A stretch of 6,795 nt of DNA. Source: CAYLLT01 sp964591605 (GTDB lineage: Bacteria; Planctomycetota; Phycisphaerae; UBA1845; PWPN01). Position 1 is the first letter of the stretch; every line of letters starts with the position of its first letter. The stretch lies in assembly GCA_964591605.1 (NCBI GenBank), contig CAZQEN010000395.1:1-6795 (forward strand). The letters are read 5' to 3'. Under the pieces are notes generated by a model that saw nothing but the letters and a program-made list of their open reading frames with translations, was not told where the DNA came from and did no database searches. Positions 1 to 5,958 of this stretch are shown here, one piece after another. The position numbers and the translations under genes were made by a program.

Positions 1-1318
1 CGATGCGGAAGGTGAGCCGCTGCTGATCGGTGGTCGCCCCGAGCTTATCCTCCACGGATACCTTCAGCACGTACTCTCCGACCGGCAGATCCGCCGGCAG
101 CTCGATCTCCATGGTCATGAAGAAGTCGGTCCGCGGGCTGTGCGAGCGGTCTTCGATCGTCGGCTCCGCCCGTTGCCAGACCACCTTCCCGGCTGCGTTG
201 AAGATCTCCACCTTCTCGGCCAGCACGGTCCGCAGGCGGTTGTCGGACGTTGCCTCACTCCGGAAGTTCTTCACCTCGGTGTAGAGGAACACGTGGACGG
301 GCTTTCCCCCGGGAAACTGCGGCGGATCCACCGCGTCATAGTCACCGAAGCTGTTGACCCGCGTCACCAGCGCCAGACGCGGCACGATCACCGACGACTG
401 CACGCCCAGCAGCCGCCGGAGCTCGTCCGCCGCCGAGATGGCCGGCGCAGCGGAGCCGCTGGGATCCTGCATGCTGCGGCGCGTGGCCAGCACCGCCCGC
501 AGCACGGTCACCATGAGCTCTCCCTGGACGGGATCGACGCCCTCCAGCGGCCCGGTGGCACGTGCTTCCTGCCCCGTCGCGGCGTAGAGCAGCCGCAGCC
601 GGAACTGATCGTCGATGCGCTGCGGATGTTGCCGGACGGACTCTTCCAGTTGGGCGATGAGCTCCTGGATCCCGGCGGCCGGCGGGTCAGCGCCCGGCGA
701 GATCGGCTGATTCGCGTTCGGACCCGCCGTCGGCGCGGCCGTGACGGCCGACGGAGTCGCTGCCCGCACATCGAGCAACTCGACCCGCGGCGACGCGGAA
801 GGGCTCGGGTTGGCGGCGCGCATGGGTTTGGAATCGGGGCTGGCCGCCGCTTCGACCTGAACGGCCTGCTGGCTGACCGGAGGACTCGGCGCACCGCCGG
901 CGGACGGGGCCGTGGCCGCATTGCCCGTGAAGACGTTCATGCGCTTGGGCGAGCTTTCGAGCGATCCGACAATGCCGAGTCTGGCCTGGTTGCGCGCAAA
1001 GCCCGGGGGCGGAGGCGGGGCTTCGCTGGCATCGGCGGGCGGCGAGCCGGTCTGACCGGCTTTGTCGCGATCATTCGAAGGGAATCTGGACAGGAAGTTC
1101 TGAACCTGCTCGGCCAGATCGGGCGCTGCCCGGCCGTCCGCAGCCGGGCCCTGGGGCGTCTCAACCGAGTCGGAGACCGGGTCGGACGTCACACGGGGCG
1201 AAGAATCAGCGGAATCCCGCCCCCACCGGCCGAACTGGAATGAACCCGGATCGCAACCCAGCAACCAGATCGACCCTGCGGCCACCGCCGCCGCCATCGG
1301 CATCCCTGCCCGTTTCAT
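1..1318 (-). CDS. Secreted lipoprotein of unknown function (3' part off the left edge)
   Basis: I do not recognise a named family. The reading frame runs from ATG at 1318 to the window edge, giving 439 residues with no stop. The N-terminus (Lys2, Arg3, an Ala-rich hydrophobic stretch, then Leu19-Leu20-Gly21-Cys22) is a lipoprotein signal peptide with a good lipobox, so Cys22 should be lipidated and the protein membrane-anchored outside the cytoplasm. Residues about 35-215 are a Pro/Ala/Ser-rich, probably disordered linker with a run of five prolines at 101-105. Residues about 216-315 look helical. Residues about 316-439 look like a beta-rich domain (VHVFLYTEVKNF, then VGEYVLKVSVEDKLG), typical of an Ig-like fold. 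The start is chosen because GGAGG sits 5 nt upstream and because it yields the lipobox; Met6 and Met8 are poorer choices. It lies 119 nt after holA. Role inferred only as an envelope protein. Confidence 0.85.
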   Translation of the reverse strand, partial: MKRAGMPMAAAVAAGSIWLLGCDPGSFQFGRWGRDSADSSPRVTSDPVSDSVETPQGPAADGRAAPDLAEQVQNFLSRFPSNDRDKAGQTGSPPADASEAPPPPPGFARNQARLGIVGSLESSPKRMNVFTGNAATAPSAGGAPSPPVSQQAVQVEAAASPDSKPMRAANPSPSASPRVELLDVRAATPSAVTAAPTAGPNANQPISPGADPPAAGIQELIAQLEESVRQHPQRIDDQFRLRLLYAATGQEARATGPLEGVDPVQGELMVTVLRAVLATRRSMQDPSGSAAPAISAADELRRLLGVQSSVIVPRLALVTRVNSFGDYDAVDPPQFPGGKPVHVFLYTEVKNFRSEATSDNRLRTVLAEKVEIFNAAGKVVWQRAEPTIEDRSHSPRTDFFMTMEIELPADLPVGEYVLKVSVEDKLGATTDQQRLTFRI

Positions 1319-1323
1319 GGGAA

Positions 1324-1346
1324 CCTCCGCCGACCTCCTGTCGGCG
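1324..1346 (-). promoter_or_regulatory. Leader hairpin abutting the ribosome binding site of the lipoprotein gene
   Basis: A perfect 7-bp stem pairs 1328-1334 with 1340-1346 around a 5-nt loop (1335-1339). In the minus-strand RNA the loop reads AGGAG, itself SD-like, and the true SD (GGAGG, 1324-1328) begins at the base of the stem and shares its last G. Two SD-like sequences thus flank or sit in a compact hairpin just before the ATG. The pairing is seen directly; any effect on ribosome loading is inference. Confidence 0.5.
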
Positions 1347-1404
1347 CTTGATGTGATGCTGTGTTCTTCGGAGCCGACATCTCCAGCGCGCCGCCCGGAA
1401 GAGC

Positions 1405-1430
1405 GCCCGGCCGGCATCCGTCTGCCGGGC
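1405..1430 (-). terminator. Possible weak terminator hairpin after holA
   Basis: Starting 7 nt past the holA stop codon, GCCCGGC (1430-1424 on the minus strand) pairs with GCCGGGC (1411-1405), giving a 7-bp stem with a 12-nt loop. An alternative register pairs 1411-1416 with 1423-1428. No real U-tract follows, only CTCTTCC, so intrinsic termination is doubtful. It could be a partial terminator, an mRNA 3'-end stabiliser, or chance in GC-rich DNA. Confidence 0.25.
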
Positions 1431-1437
1431 CCGACGG

Positions 1438-2445
1438 TCAACTCGCCCGGCGCTGGCGCCGGGCACGGCATGACTCCACGATGAATGCCTCGATCGCCGA
1501 CTGCACGCTGGCGCGGCCGGTCTTGGAGGCCACGTCCGCTTCGAGCAGACGGCACAACATCGATTCCACCTGCTCGGTGGTGAACGCGTCGAGCTCGGCC
1601 CGTAATCGCCGATCATCGCGGAACACCATGAGCACTTTCGCCAGCTCGAACATCGATGCGCCCGCCTCCTGCGCCCGCTTGGCGGCCAGGAGCTGGCGCA
1701 CCTTGTACGCGACGCCGGCAATCGCCCGCCCCTGGGCGGCACGATCCGTCTCCCACACCTGCTCCCACAGGGTCAGGGCCCGCCGCTCATCGCCGGCGGA
1801 GATGGCCGAGAGGATGCCCCACACCTGTTCCTCGCGGGTATGGCCGACGCAGGCCTCGACATCTGCGGCGCGCACCTCGCCGCGCTGGCCCACGTACAAG
1901 GCCAGCTTCTGCAGCTCGGCATCGAGCAGGCCCAGCTCGCTCCCGACGTACTCGAGCAGCATCGCCGTGGCCGCGGCGTCCACTTTCAGGCCGTACGCCT
2001 CCCGGGTCCGCGAGGCCAGCCAAGCCGGCACGTCGCGGGCGGCGATCGGCTCGCACTTGACCACCTGGCCGATGGCCGATGCCCGCCTGGACAGACGGGT
2101 CGTTCCCGGGAAGCTGCGGGCCTCCAGGATGAGTACGCCCGTCGGGCTCGGGTTCTCCAGGTAACTTTCAAGCCCCTGCCGGAAGTTCGTGATGAAGGTG
2201 TCCGCGTCGCGCACGAGCACGACGCGCCGCTCCGACAGGAATGGGAGCGTCCGCAGGTCATCGAGCACGCTCGCCAGCTCGAGGCTGCCGCTGCCGTCGT
2301 ATTCGCTGAGCGACAGGGCACGATCCGCACCGGCCAGCGCGCGATCGAGCACCTCCGTGAGCGCCAGACGCTTGAGAAAGGCTTCGGCGCCGTAGATCAC
2401 GTGGATCGGAGCGACACACGCTTTGGAAGACGACTTGGACGGCAT
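1438..2445 (-). CDS. holA: DNA polymerase III subunit delta (HolA)
   Basis: Delta is the clamp-loader subunit that opens the sliding beta clamp during DNA replication in the cytoplasm. The 335-residue length fits the family (about 330-350). Visible landmarks are the opening strand and helix (IHVIYGAEAFLKR, residues 14-26), the LPFLSERRVVLV segment (67-78) typical of the delta N-terminal domain, the LGLLDAELQKLALY helix (171-184) matching the conserved acidic/NEL-K-L region, and VWGILSAISAGDERRAL (208-224) at the start of the C-terminal collar domain. The ATG at 2445 is the first possible start because an in-frame TGA lies at 2449-2451. Its SD is poor: no clear GGAGG, only a GGAT about 10 nt away. 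It follows the TPR gene by 87 nt and precedes a lipoprotein gene. That lipoprotein does not look like LptE, the usual holA neighbour in proteobacteria. Confidence 0.93.
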   Translation of the reverse strand: MPSKSSSKACVAPIHVIYGAEAFLKRLALTEVLDRALAGADRALSLSEYDGSGSLELASVLDDLRTLPFLSERRVVLVRDADTFITNFRQGLESYLENPSPTGVLILEARSFPGTTRLSRRASAIGQVVKCEPIAARDVPAWLASRTREAYGLKVDAAATAMLLEYVGSELGLLDAELQKLALYVGQRGEVRAADVEACVGHTREEQVWGILSAISAGDERRALTLWEQVWETDRAAQGRAIAGVAYKVRQLLAAKRAQEAGASMFELAKVLMVFRDDRRLRAELDAFTTEQVESMLCRLLEADVASKTGRASVQSAIEAFIVESCRARRQRRAS

Positions 2446-2532
2446 ACTTCACAGGATCCAGCAAGACAAAGCCGGTTGTCGGAAGCCGGAAACCAGGGGC
2501 GGAATGTGCCTCACGTCCGCGTTCCGGCCCGC

Positions 2533-3840
2533 TCACCTGTCCGGCGTCGCGCCCGCACCGCCTGTCTTCGGCGGAGCGTACAATTGCAGGCGTTTTCTCG
2601 CCTTGTCGATGACCACCTCGGCCGCGGGATCGATCGTCGCGGCCTTTTCCCAGTGCGTGCGAGCCTCCACCTGCTTGCCCATCAGGAACAGAACGTCGCC
2701 CAGATCGAGCCAGGCTTCGGCATCCCTGTCATTGAGGGCCAGCAGGCGCTGCAGCGCATCACGCGACTGAGGATACTGCTTCTGAGCGACGTAAGCCAGC
2801 GCTGCTCCGCGCAGGGCGGCCGCATACCCGGCCTCGCGCGAGAGCACGTCCGTGTAGAGTTCAATCGCCCGCGGGTAATCGCGCTGGAGATAGTAGATGC
2901 CGGCCAGATCGTTCCGCGCCGCGAGGTGGTCGGGATCGGCATCGAGGGCTTCGCGGAAGCGCTCAGCGGCCATGGCATATTGCCCGCGTTCGAGATGCCA
3001 GGTCCCCCGCCGATACAGTTCCTCGGCCCGCTGATGCCGTTCGAGGGACACGGGCCTGGGGAGTGCCTGCGCGGGTCGACTGGCGGGCGCCGGCGCCTCC
3101 ACCGGCCGACTGGCCGGACCCGCAGCCGCCTCCGTGCCGGCCGCATCCAGCACCACCGGGCCGAACGTGCGCTCGACCACGTTGCCTGCCGCGTCACGGG
3201 CGCTCAGCCTGAGCCGCAGCGGGCCCGTGACGTCCGCGGGCACGGTCCACTCGAACCGCCCGTGATTTGCGAATTCGGGTCCGACGGGATGCCACTTCGG
3301 GCTCCCCGCCGCCTGGTAGGCCAGCGCCATCGGCCGCGGGGCGAAGCGATCATCAAAAGCGGTCCAGCGCAGGTACAACACCCACCGGCCGTCCTCCCGA
3401 ATGCGATCCACCCCGTCCCACTGGAGCAGCGGCGCGGTCGCGTCGATGAGCAGCCACCGGTGCGGCGGCGTGAAGCGGTCCGGGGGACGGGACGGCTGCG
3501 CCTTGTCGCGCAGGCGGAGCAGCACGCCGTACAAACCGTCCGCCGGAGCGTGAAAGATCAGCGGGCTTCTGCGGTCGTCGTCGATGCCGGCGTACTGCCA
3601 CGTCGCGCCGCGGTCGCGCGTGTACCAGAGCTCGACGAGCGTGTCCGCAGTGAGGTGCTCGCCCCGGTACTGGAGTTCGATGTCGCGGGAGGTGACCGGC
3701 ACGGGCCGATCCGCCGAGGCGTCCGCGGGTTGACTGCTCGTCGACTCCGCGCGCGCCCAGGCCGTGGCGACCCCCGCAACCGACAGGGCGCATCCCACTG
3801 TCCACAGCTTGAGCCGGTGTCGTTGAGTTCGCGGCGGCAT
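2533..3840 (-). CDS. Exported Ig-like / TPR-repeat protein
   Basis: 435 residues. The N-terminus (Arg/Lys-rich residues 4-11, hydrophobic 13-28, Ala-Trp-Ala-Arg-Ala at about 27-31) is a signal peptide, so the protein probably acts outside the cytoplasm. Two beta-rich segments follow: about 52-132 (VELWYTRDRGATWQ is like a sialidase/Ig-type strand pair) and about 134-231 (ending LRLRLSARDAAGNVVERTFG, an Ig-like signature). A Pro/Ala linker with repeated ASRP (about 235-265) leads to four 34-residue TPRs in exact register at 272-305, 306-339, 340-373 and 374-407, then a short basic tail. TPRs bind other proteins; the partner is unknown. I chose Met at 3840 because GGAGG lies 4 nt upstream and it gives a clean signal peptide. 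A start at 3891 would add 17 residues with several cysteines and hide the signal. The stop is 87 nt before holA. Confidence 0.88.
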   Translation of the reverse strand: MPPRTQRHRLKLWTVGCALSVAGVATAWARAESTSSQPADASADRPVPVTSRDIELQYRGEHLTADTLVELWYTRDRGATWQYAGIDDDRRSPLIFHAPADGLYGVLLRLRDKAQPSRPPDRFTPPHRWLLIDATAPLLQWDGVDRIREDGRWVLYLRWTAFDDRFAPRPMALAYQAAGSPKWHPVGPEFANHGRFEWTVPADVTGPLRLRLSARDAAGNVVERTFGPVVLDAAGTEAAAGPASRPVEAPAPASRPAQALPRPVSLERHQRAEELYRRGTWHLERGQYAMAAERFREALDADPDHLAARNDLAGIYYLQRDYPRAIELYTDVLSREAGYAAALRGAALAYVAQKQYPQSRDALQRLLALNDRDAEAWLDLGDVLFLMGKQVEARTHWEKAATIDPAAEVVIDKARKRLQLYAPPKTGGAGATPDR

Positions 3841-3936
3841 CTGGCCTCCGAACCCCTGCAGGCACGCGCAGCGGCACACCAGCACCGCCACACTACGGTT
3901 ATCGGTTAAGAGCGCCGTAAATCTCGAATGTGAATG

Positions 3937-4052
3937 GAGTTACCCGGCCCCGACGTGCTCGCGAAGCACTCCACGGACCGCCGGCTGGATGGGCAAAAGC
4001 CTGATCGGGTTACCCAACTCCGAGATGCTCGTGAATCGTTCCACGGCCGGCC
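3937..4052. repeat. Imperfect 46-bp direct repeat, two copies 70 bp apart
   Basis: Copy A (3937-3982) and copy B (4007-4052) align without gaps at about 70-75% identity. Shared blocks are GTTACCC, CCGA, TGCTCG and TCCACGG in the same order and spacing. The 24 bases between copies are unrelated to either. Copy A also has a 5-bp hairpin (3955-3959 with 3965-3969) that copy B does not keep, so the shared feature is the sequence and not that fold. It may be a duplicated regulatory element or remnants of a dispersed repeat. Confidence 0.55.
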
Positions 4053-4127
4053 GCGCCACCCCGCACACCGACGCGCTGTGCCCACACCGTCAGAATCCGG
4101 AGCACAAGCAGCGCGCCTCGATCACAA

Positions 4128-4163
4128 CCCGGAGCGTCAGCGACGGGCCTGCCTCGCTCACGC
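4128..4163 (-). repeat. Planctomycete-type intergenic palindrome, possible terminator of the aldolase/CobS-like operon
   Basis: CCCGGAGCGTCAGCGACGGG (4128-4147) is followed by a partly complementary arm. Positions 4134-4145 pair with 4152-4163 at 10 of 12 positions around a 6-nt loop. From memory, elements of the form CCCGGAGCGTNAGCGA are frequent between genes in planctomycete genomes and give spurious peptides such as 'SLTLRV' and 'RSVSDG' when translated, as here. It lies 48-83 nt past the stop of the CobS-like gene. There is no U-tract beyond a short GGGTTGTG, so termination is possible but unproven. Confidence 0.5.
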
Positions 4164-4210
4164 CCACACGCTCGCGGATGCACGGTGTCCGCCCGCTGCG
4201 GCTACTCCCG

Positions 4211-5092
4211 CTAATAGTAACCCTTACTCGCAATGGGCAGGTAAAGGGCCAGGAACGAGAACTCCGTGGCCAGTGCCGCGGCCAGGACCGTGGTCTGCGT
4301 CTGTCCGCCGCACCGCCGACCCAGCGCGAAGCTGACCAGGTACGCGGAGACGAGAACGCCGAGGGCAATGACTGTCCCGCGCGCCGCTTCCGCGGCCGTC
4401 TCACTCGCATAGAACACCGTCAGCGCGCCGCAGGCCAGCCAGCCGAGCAGGATCCAGGGCAGCCGGGCGTTCGCGGCCATCGACCTGAGCGGCGCCGGCT
4501 CGTCGGCGTGCGGACGGCCGATGCACAGCGCGAGCGTCATCGCCCACCGCCCCCACAGCGGCATGAGCACCAGCGGTCGATAGATGGCCTTGGGATAGAG
4601 AATCCCCAGTCGCCCCCGCCAGCGCGACCACTCGGGATCCCCCAGCGGTAGTGACAGGAGCATCGCATACTTCACGAACGCAATCAGGACCACCGCCAGG
4701 GCGATATGAACCATCACCGTTTCGGCCGTGCGGCTCCGCCCGCCCGCAAGCAGGCGCACGGCCGCGACAAACGGCCGATATCCCCCCCACGCCAGATCCA
4801 CCAGAAGCACCACGGCGATGGGAACGAACCGCACGTACTGGTATTCTCCAAACCATCGCCAGGAGGCGCGGAACACGCCCGCATAGACGATGCCGATGGC
4901 CGCACCCCAGAGCAGGAACCAGTGCGGCGCCCGGCGCCACTCCGGCGCATCGGGATAACCTTCTCCGCACCGCGGGAGCAGGAAGGCGCGGGCCAGCCAG
5001 ATCGGATGCACGTGCGTGACCGGTGCGGACGCGCCGGGGTGCGACCCGGCGGGATCGGACGCGGCATCGTCATGGTGAGCGGTGGTGGTCAT
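4211..5092 (-). CDS. CobS-like polytopic membrane protein lacking the catalytic Asp motifs
   Basis: 293 residues with six or seven hydrophobic spans (about 58-75, 85-103, 125-148, 172-192, 211-229, 239-257, 269-287) after a His/Ala-rich tail of about 28 residues. Three regions resemble adenosylcobinamide-GDP ribazoletransferase (CobS, the last step of cobalamin assembly): FLL-P with WFLLWGAAIGIVYAG (37-72), KYAMLLSL then PLWGRWAM (141-185, where CobS has K-LxLxxL and a conserved Arg), and RRCGGQTQTTVLAA plus TEFSFLAL (259-283), matching the CobS C-terminal GGQTGDT...E motif. CobS's HLDGLADTxDG motif is replaced by VDLAWGGYRPF, the KDSRIG-type Asp is absent, and GDT reads QTT. It is therefore probably not a working cobalamin synthase. 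Its ATG overlaps the aldolase stop (ATGA), which implies translational coupling. Seen: the motifs and overlap. Inferred: shared fold. It could be an unrelated membrane family. Confidence 0.7.
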   Translation of the reverse strand: MTTTAHHDDAASDPAGSHPGASAPVTHVHPIWLARAFLLPRCGEGYPDAPEWRRAPHWFLLWGAAIGIVYAGVFRASWRWFGEYQYVRFVPIAVVLLVDLAWGGYRPFVAAVRLLAGGRSRTAETVMVHIALAVVLIAFVKYAMLLSLPLGDPEWSRWRGRLGILYPKAIYRPLVLMPLWGRWAMTLALCIGRPHADEPAPLRSMAANARLPWILLGWLACGALTVFYASETAAEAARGTVIALGVLVSAYLVSFALGRRCGGQTQTTVLAAALATEFSFLALYLPIASKGYY

Positions 5093-5742
5093 TGGGACTC
5101 ACGGGCCGAGCGTACGCGCTCGAGCCACAGGGCCGCCGTCGCCTGGATGCCCGCGAAGTCGCGCTTCCTGACCGCTTCCGCACTCACGAGAGCGGTTCCC
5201 GCACCCAGCGCCGCCGCGCCGGCCTTGATGAAATCGGGGATCGTCGTCAGATCGACGCCGCCGGTCGGAACCAGCTTGATCTGCGGGAGCGGGCCTCTGA
5301 GATCCTTGATGAACTTGGCGCCCAGAGAGGAGGTCGGAAACACCTTCACGAAGTCGGCCCCCGCCTGCCACGCGCGCACGATTTCGGTCGGGGTCATGCC
5401 GGCCGGGATCACGGGCGTGCTGTAGCGCCGGCAGAGTTCGACGGTCGGCGGATCAAAGATCGGGGCAACGACGAACTGCGCCCCGGCCAGGATGGCCGAG
5501 CGGGCCGTCTCCGCATCGAGCACGGTGCCCACGCCGATCGCGGCGGAAGCGCCCAGTTCTTCGCGGGCCCGGGCGATCACCTGCAGCGCGTTGGGCGTGG
5601 TCATGGTCACCTCGATGCAGGTGATGCCGCCTGCGCGCAGCGCCTTGACCACGTCCACCAGTTCACTGCTGCCGGACGTTCGAATGATCGCCACGATGCC
5701 CGTCGACTCGATCTGCCGGCAAATCTCCGATGCACCTGCCAT
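5089..5742 (-). CDS. eda: Class I KDPG/KHG-family aldolase (Eda-like)
   Basis: The family cleaves 2-keto-3-deoxy-6-phosphogluconate to pyruvate and glyceraldehyde-3-phosphate (Entner-Doudoroff and uronate catabolism), or related 2-keto acids, through a Lys Schiff base. The 217-residue length and single TIM barrel fit. Visible active-site residues, which nearly match E. coli Eda numbering, are Glu44 (IEVTMTTP), Thr73 (GVGTV), Pro94, Lys133 (DFVKVFP) and Thr160 (LVPTGGV). The residue matching E. coli Arg49 is Thr48, so substrate preference may differ; KDPGal or 4-hydroxy-2-oxoglutarate aldolase are alternatives. The start at 5742 is supported by GGGGAG 7 nt upstream and by the usual family N-terminus. 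A start at 5856 would add 38 residues translated from the hairpin and promoter. The stop overlaps the next gene by 4 nt. No edd, sugar kinase or transporter lies in the window. The symbol is by family, not proven substrate. Confidence 0.9.
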   Translation of the reverse strand: MAGASEICRQIESTGIVAIIRTSGSSELVDVVKALRAGGITCIEVTMTTPNALQVIARAREELGASAAIGVGTVLDAETARSAILAGAQFVVAPIFDPPTVELCRRYSTPVIPAGMTPTEIVRAWQAGADFVKVFPTSSLGAKFIKDLRGPLPQIKLVPTGGVDLTTIPDFIKAGAAALGAGTALVSAEAVRKRDFAGIQATAALWLERVRSARESQ

Positions 5743-5749
5743 GCTGCGG

Positions 5750-5800
5750 CTCCCCGCGCGACGCCCGCGCCCGCCATCGGGACGCCGGCATCGCGCGGGG
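5750..5800 (-). promoter_or_regulatory. Long leader hairpin that pairs with the aldolase ribosome binding site
   Basis: Positions 5752-5761 and 5791-5800 are a perfect 10-bp inverted repeat. Inside it, 5763-5765 pair with 5787-5789, 5767-5769 with 5783-5785 and 5770-5773 with 5778-5781, leaving a CCAT loop (ATGG in the minus-strand RNA), two single mismatches and one bulge: about 20 bp in total. The SD (GGGGAG, 5755-5750) overlaps the 3' arm by four bases, so the folded RNA would hide most of it. The structure begins a few bases after the -10 box, so it would be at or very near the 5' end of the mRNA. Pairing is seen directly; control of translation is inferred. Double-stranded, it could instead be a repressor operator. 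Confidence 0.6.
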
Positions 5801-5803
5801 TCG

Positions 5804-5832
5804 ATTATACAGCCGCCAACCCCGGCCCGCAG
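5804..5832 (-). promoter_or_regulatory. Predicted promoter of the aldolase/CobS-like operon
   Basis: A perfect -10 hexamer TATAAT lies at 5809-5804 on the minus strand, conspicuous in DNA this GC-rich and 61 nt before the aldolase ATG. At 17-nt spacing the -35 position (5832-5827) reads CTGCGG, a poor match to TTGACA, so the promoter may be weak or need an activator. Expected transcription start is about 5796-5799, inside or beside the first arm of the leader hairpin. Confidence 0.5.
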
Positions 5833-5860
5833 CCTTCCCGGCGCCGTCCCGGCCACTCAT

Positions 5861-5937
5861 GACACACGTAGACAGCGCTGATCAGAGCCCCGACCGCCAG
5901 GGAGCGGACCCCACGCCTCGACACACACATAGACGGC
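5861..5937. repeat. Short imperfect direct repeat and a TGATCA-centred palindrome upstream of the aldolase promoter
   Basis: A 16-bp element (5861-5876) recurs at 5922-5937 with 13 of 16 matches, 61 bp apart; both have an ACACAC run followed by TAGAC. Between them, 5875-5888 is a 14-bp palindrome with one mismatched pair centred on TGATCA. The palindrome is about 65 bp upstream of the -10 box, a position where an activator could bind. All three are short and could be chance. Confidence 0.25.
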
Positions 5938-5958
5938 ACCCTCACCCGGCCGCACGCC

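Larger units (their letters stand above)
3841..4210. other. 370-base intergenic region without a convincing gene
   Basis: It separates the stop of the CobS-like gene (right) from the start of the TPR gene (left), so it should hold a terminator for one and a promoter for the other. It contains a GC-rich palindrome (4134-4163), two copies of an imperfect 46-bp repeat (3937-3982 and 4007-4052), and the TPR gene's SD (3845-3849). On the minus strand TTCACA (3931-3926) is a passable -35, but 17 nt later there is only TCTTAA, so I cannot call a promoter. Open frames here on the plus strand translate the repeats and have no family resemblance. Confidence 0.6.

Noticed and set aside
140..1243. 367-codon open frame on the plus strand
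   Set aside because: Antisense to the lipoprotein gene, which has a good SD and lipobox. The predicted peptide is Arg-rich and without family resemblance.
3871..3888. Hairpin in the leader of the TPR gene
   Set aside because: Seven pairs only if two G-U wobbles are counted, and it does not reach the SD. Too weak to call in GC-rich DNA.
3841..3891. Upstream start adding 17 residues to the TPR protein
   Set aside because: It would place Cys-rich residues ahead of the signal peptide and would read through the strong SD used by the start at 3840.
1840..3909. 689-codon open frame on the plus strand
   Set aside because: It is antisense to holA and the TPR gene, both of which have clear family features. 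Its translation is Arg/His/Gly-rich with no domain, as expected of a GC-rich shadow frame.
3937..4052. CRISPR array
   Set aside because: Only two copies, about 25% diverged, with a single 24-nt spacer and no cas genes nearby.
3989..4651. Plus-strand frame starting in the 370-base gap (220 codons)
   Set aside because: It reads through the 46-bp repeat and the palindrome (giving 'RSVSDG') and then runs antisense to the CobS-like gene. There is no SD and no domain.
5743..5856. Upstream start adding 38 residues to the aldolase
   Set aside because: The added residues translate the promoter and hairpin, are Arg/Gly-rich and have no family match. The start at 5742 has a good SD.
5921..5929. ACACACACA microsatellite
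   Set aside because: Only about four units; too short to call a phase-variable tract and not inside a gene.
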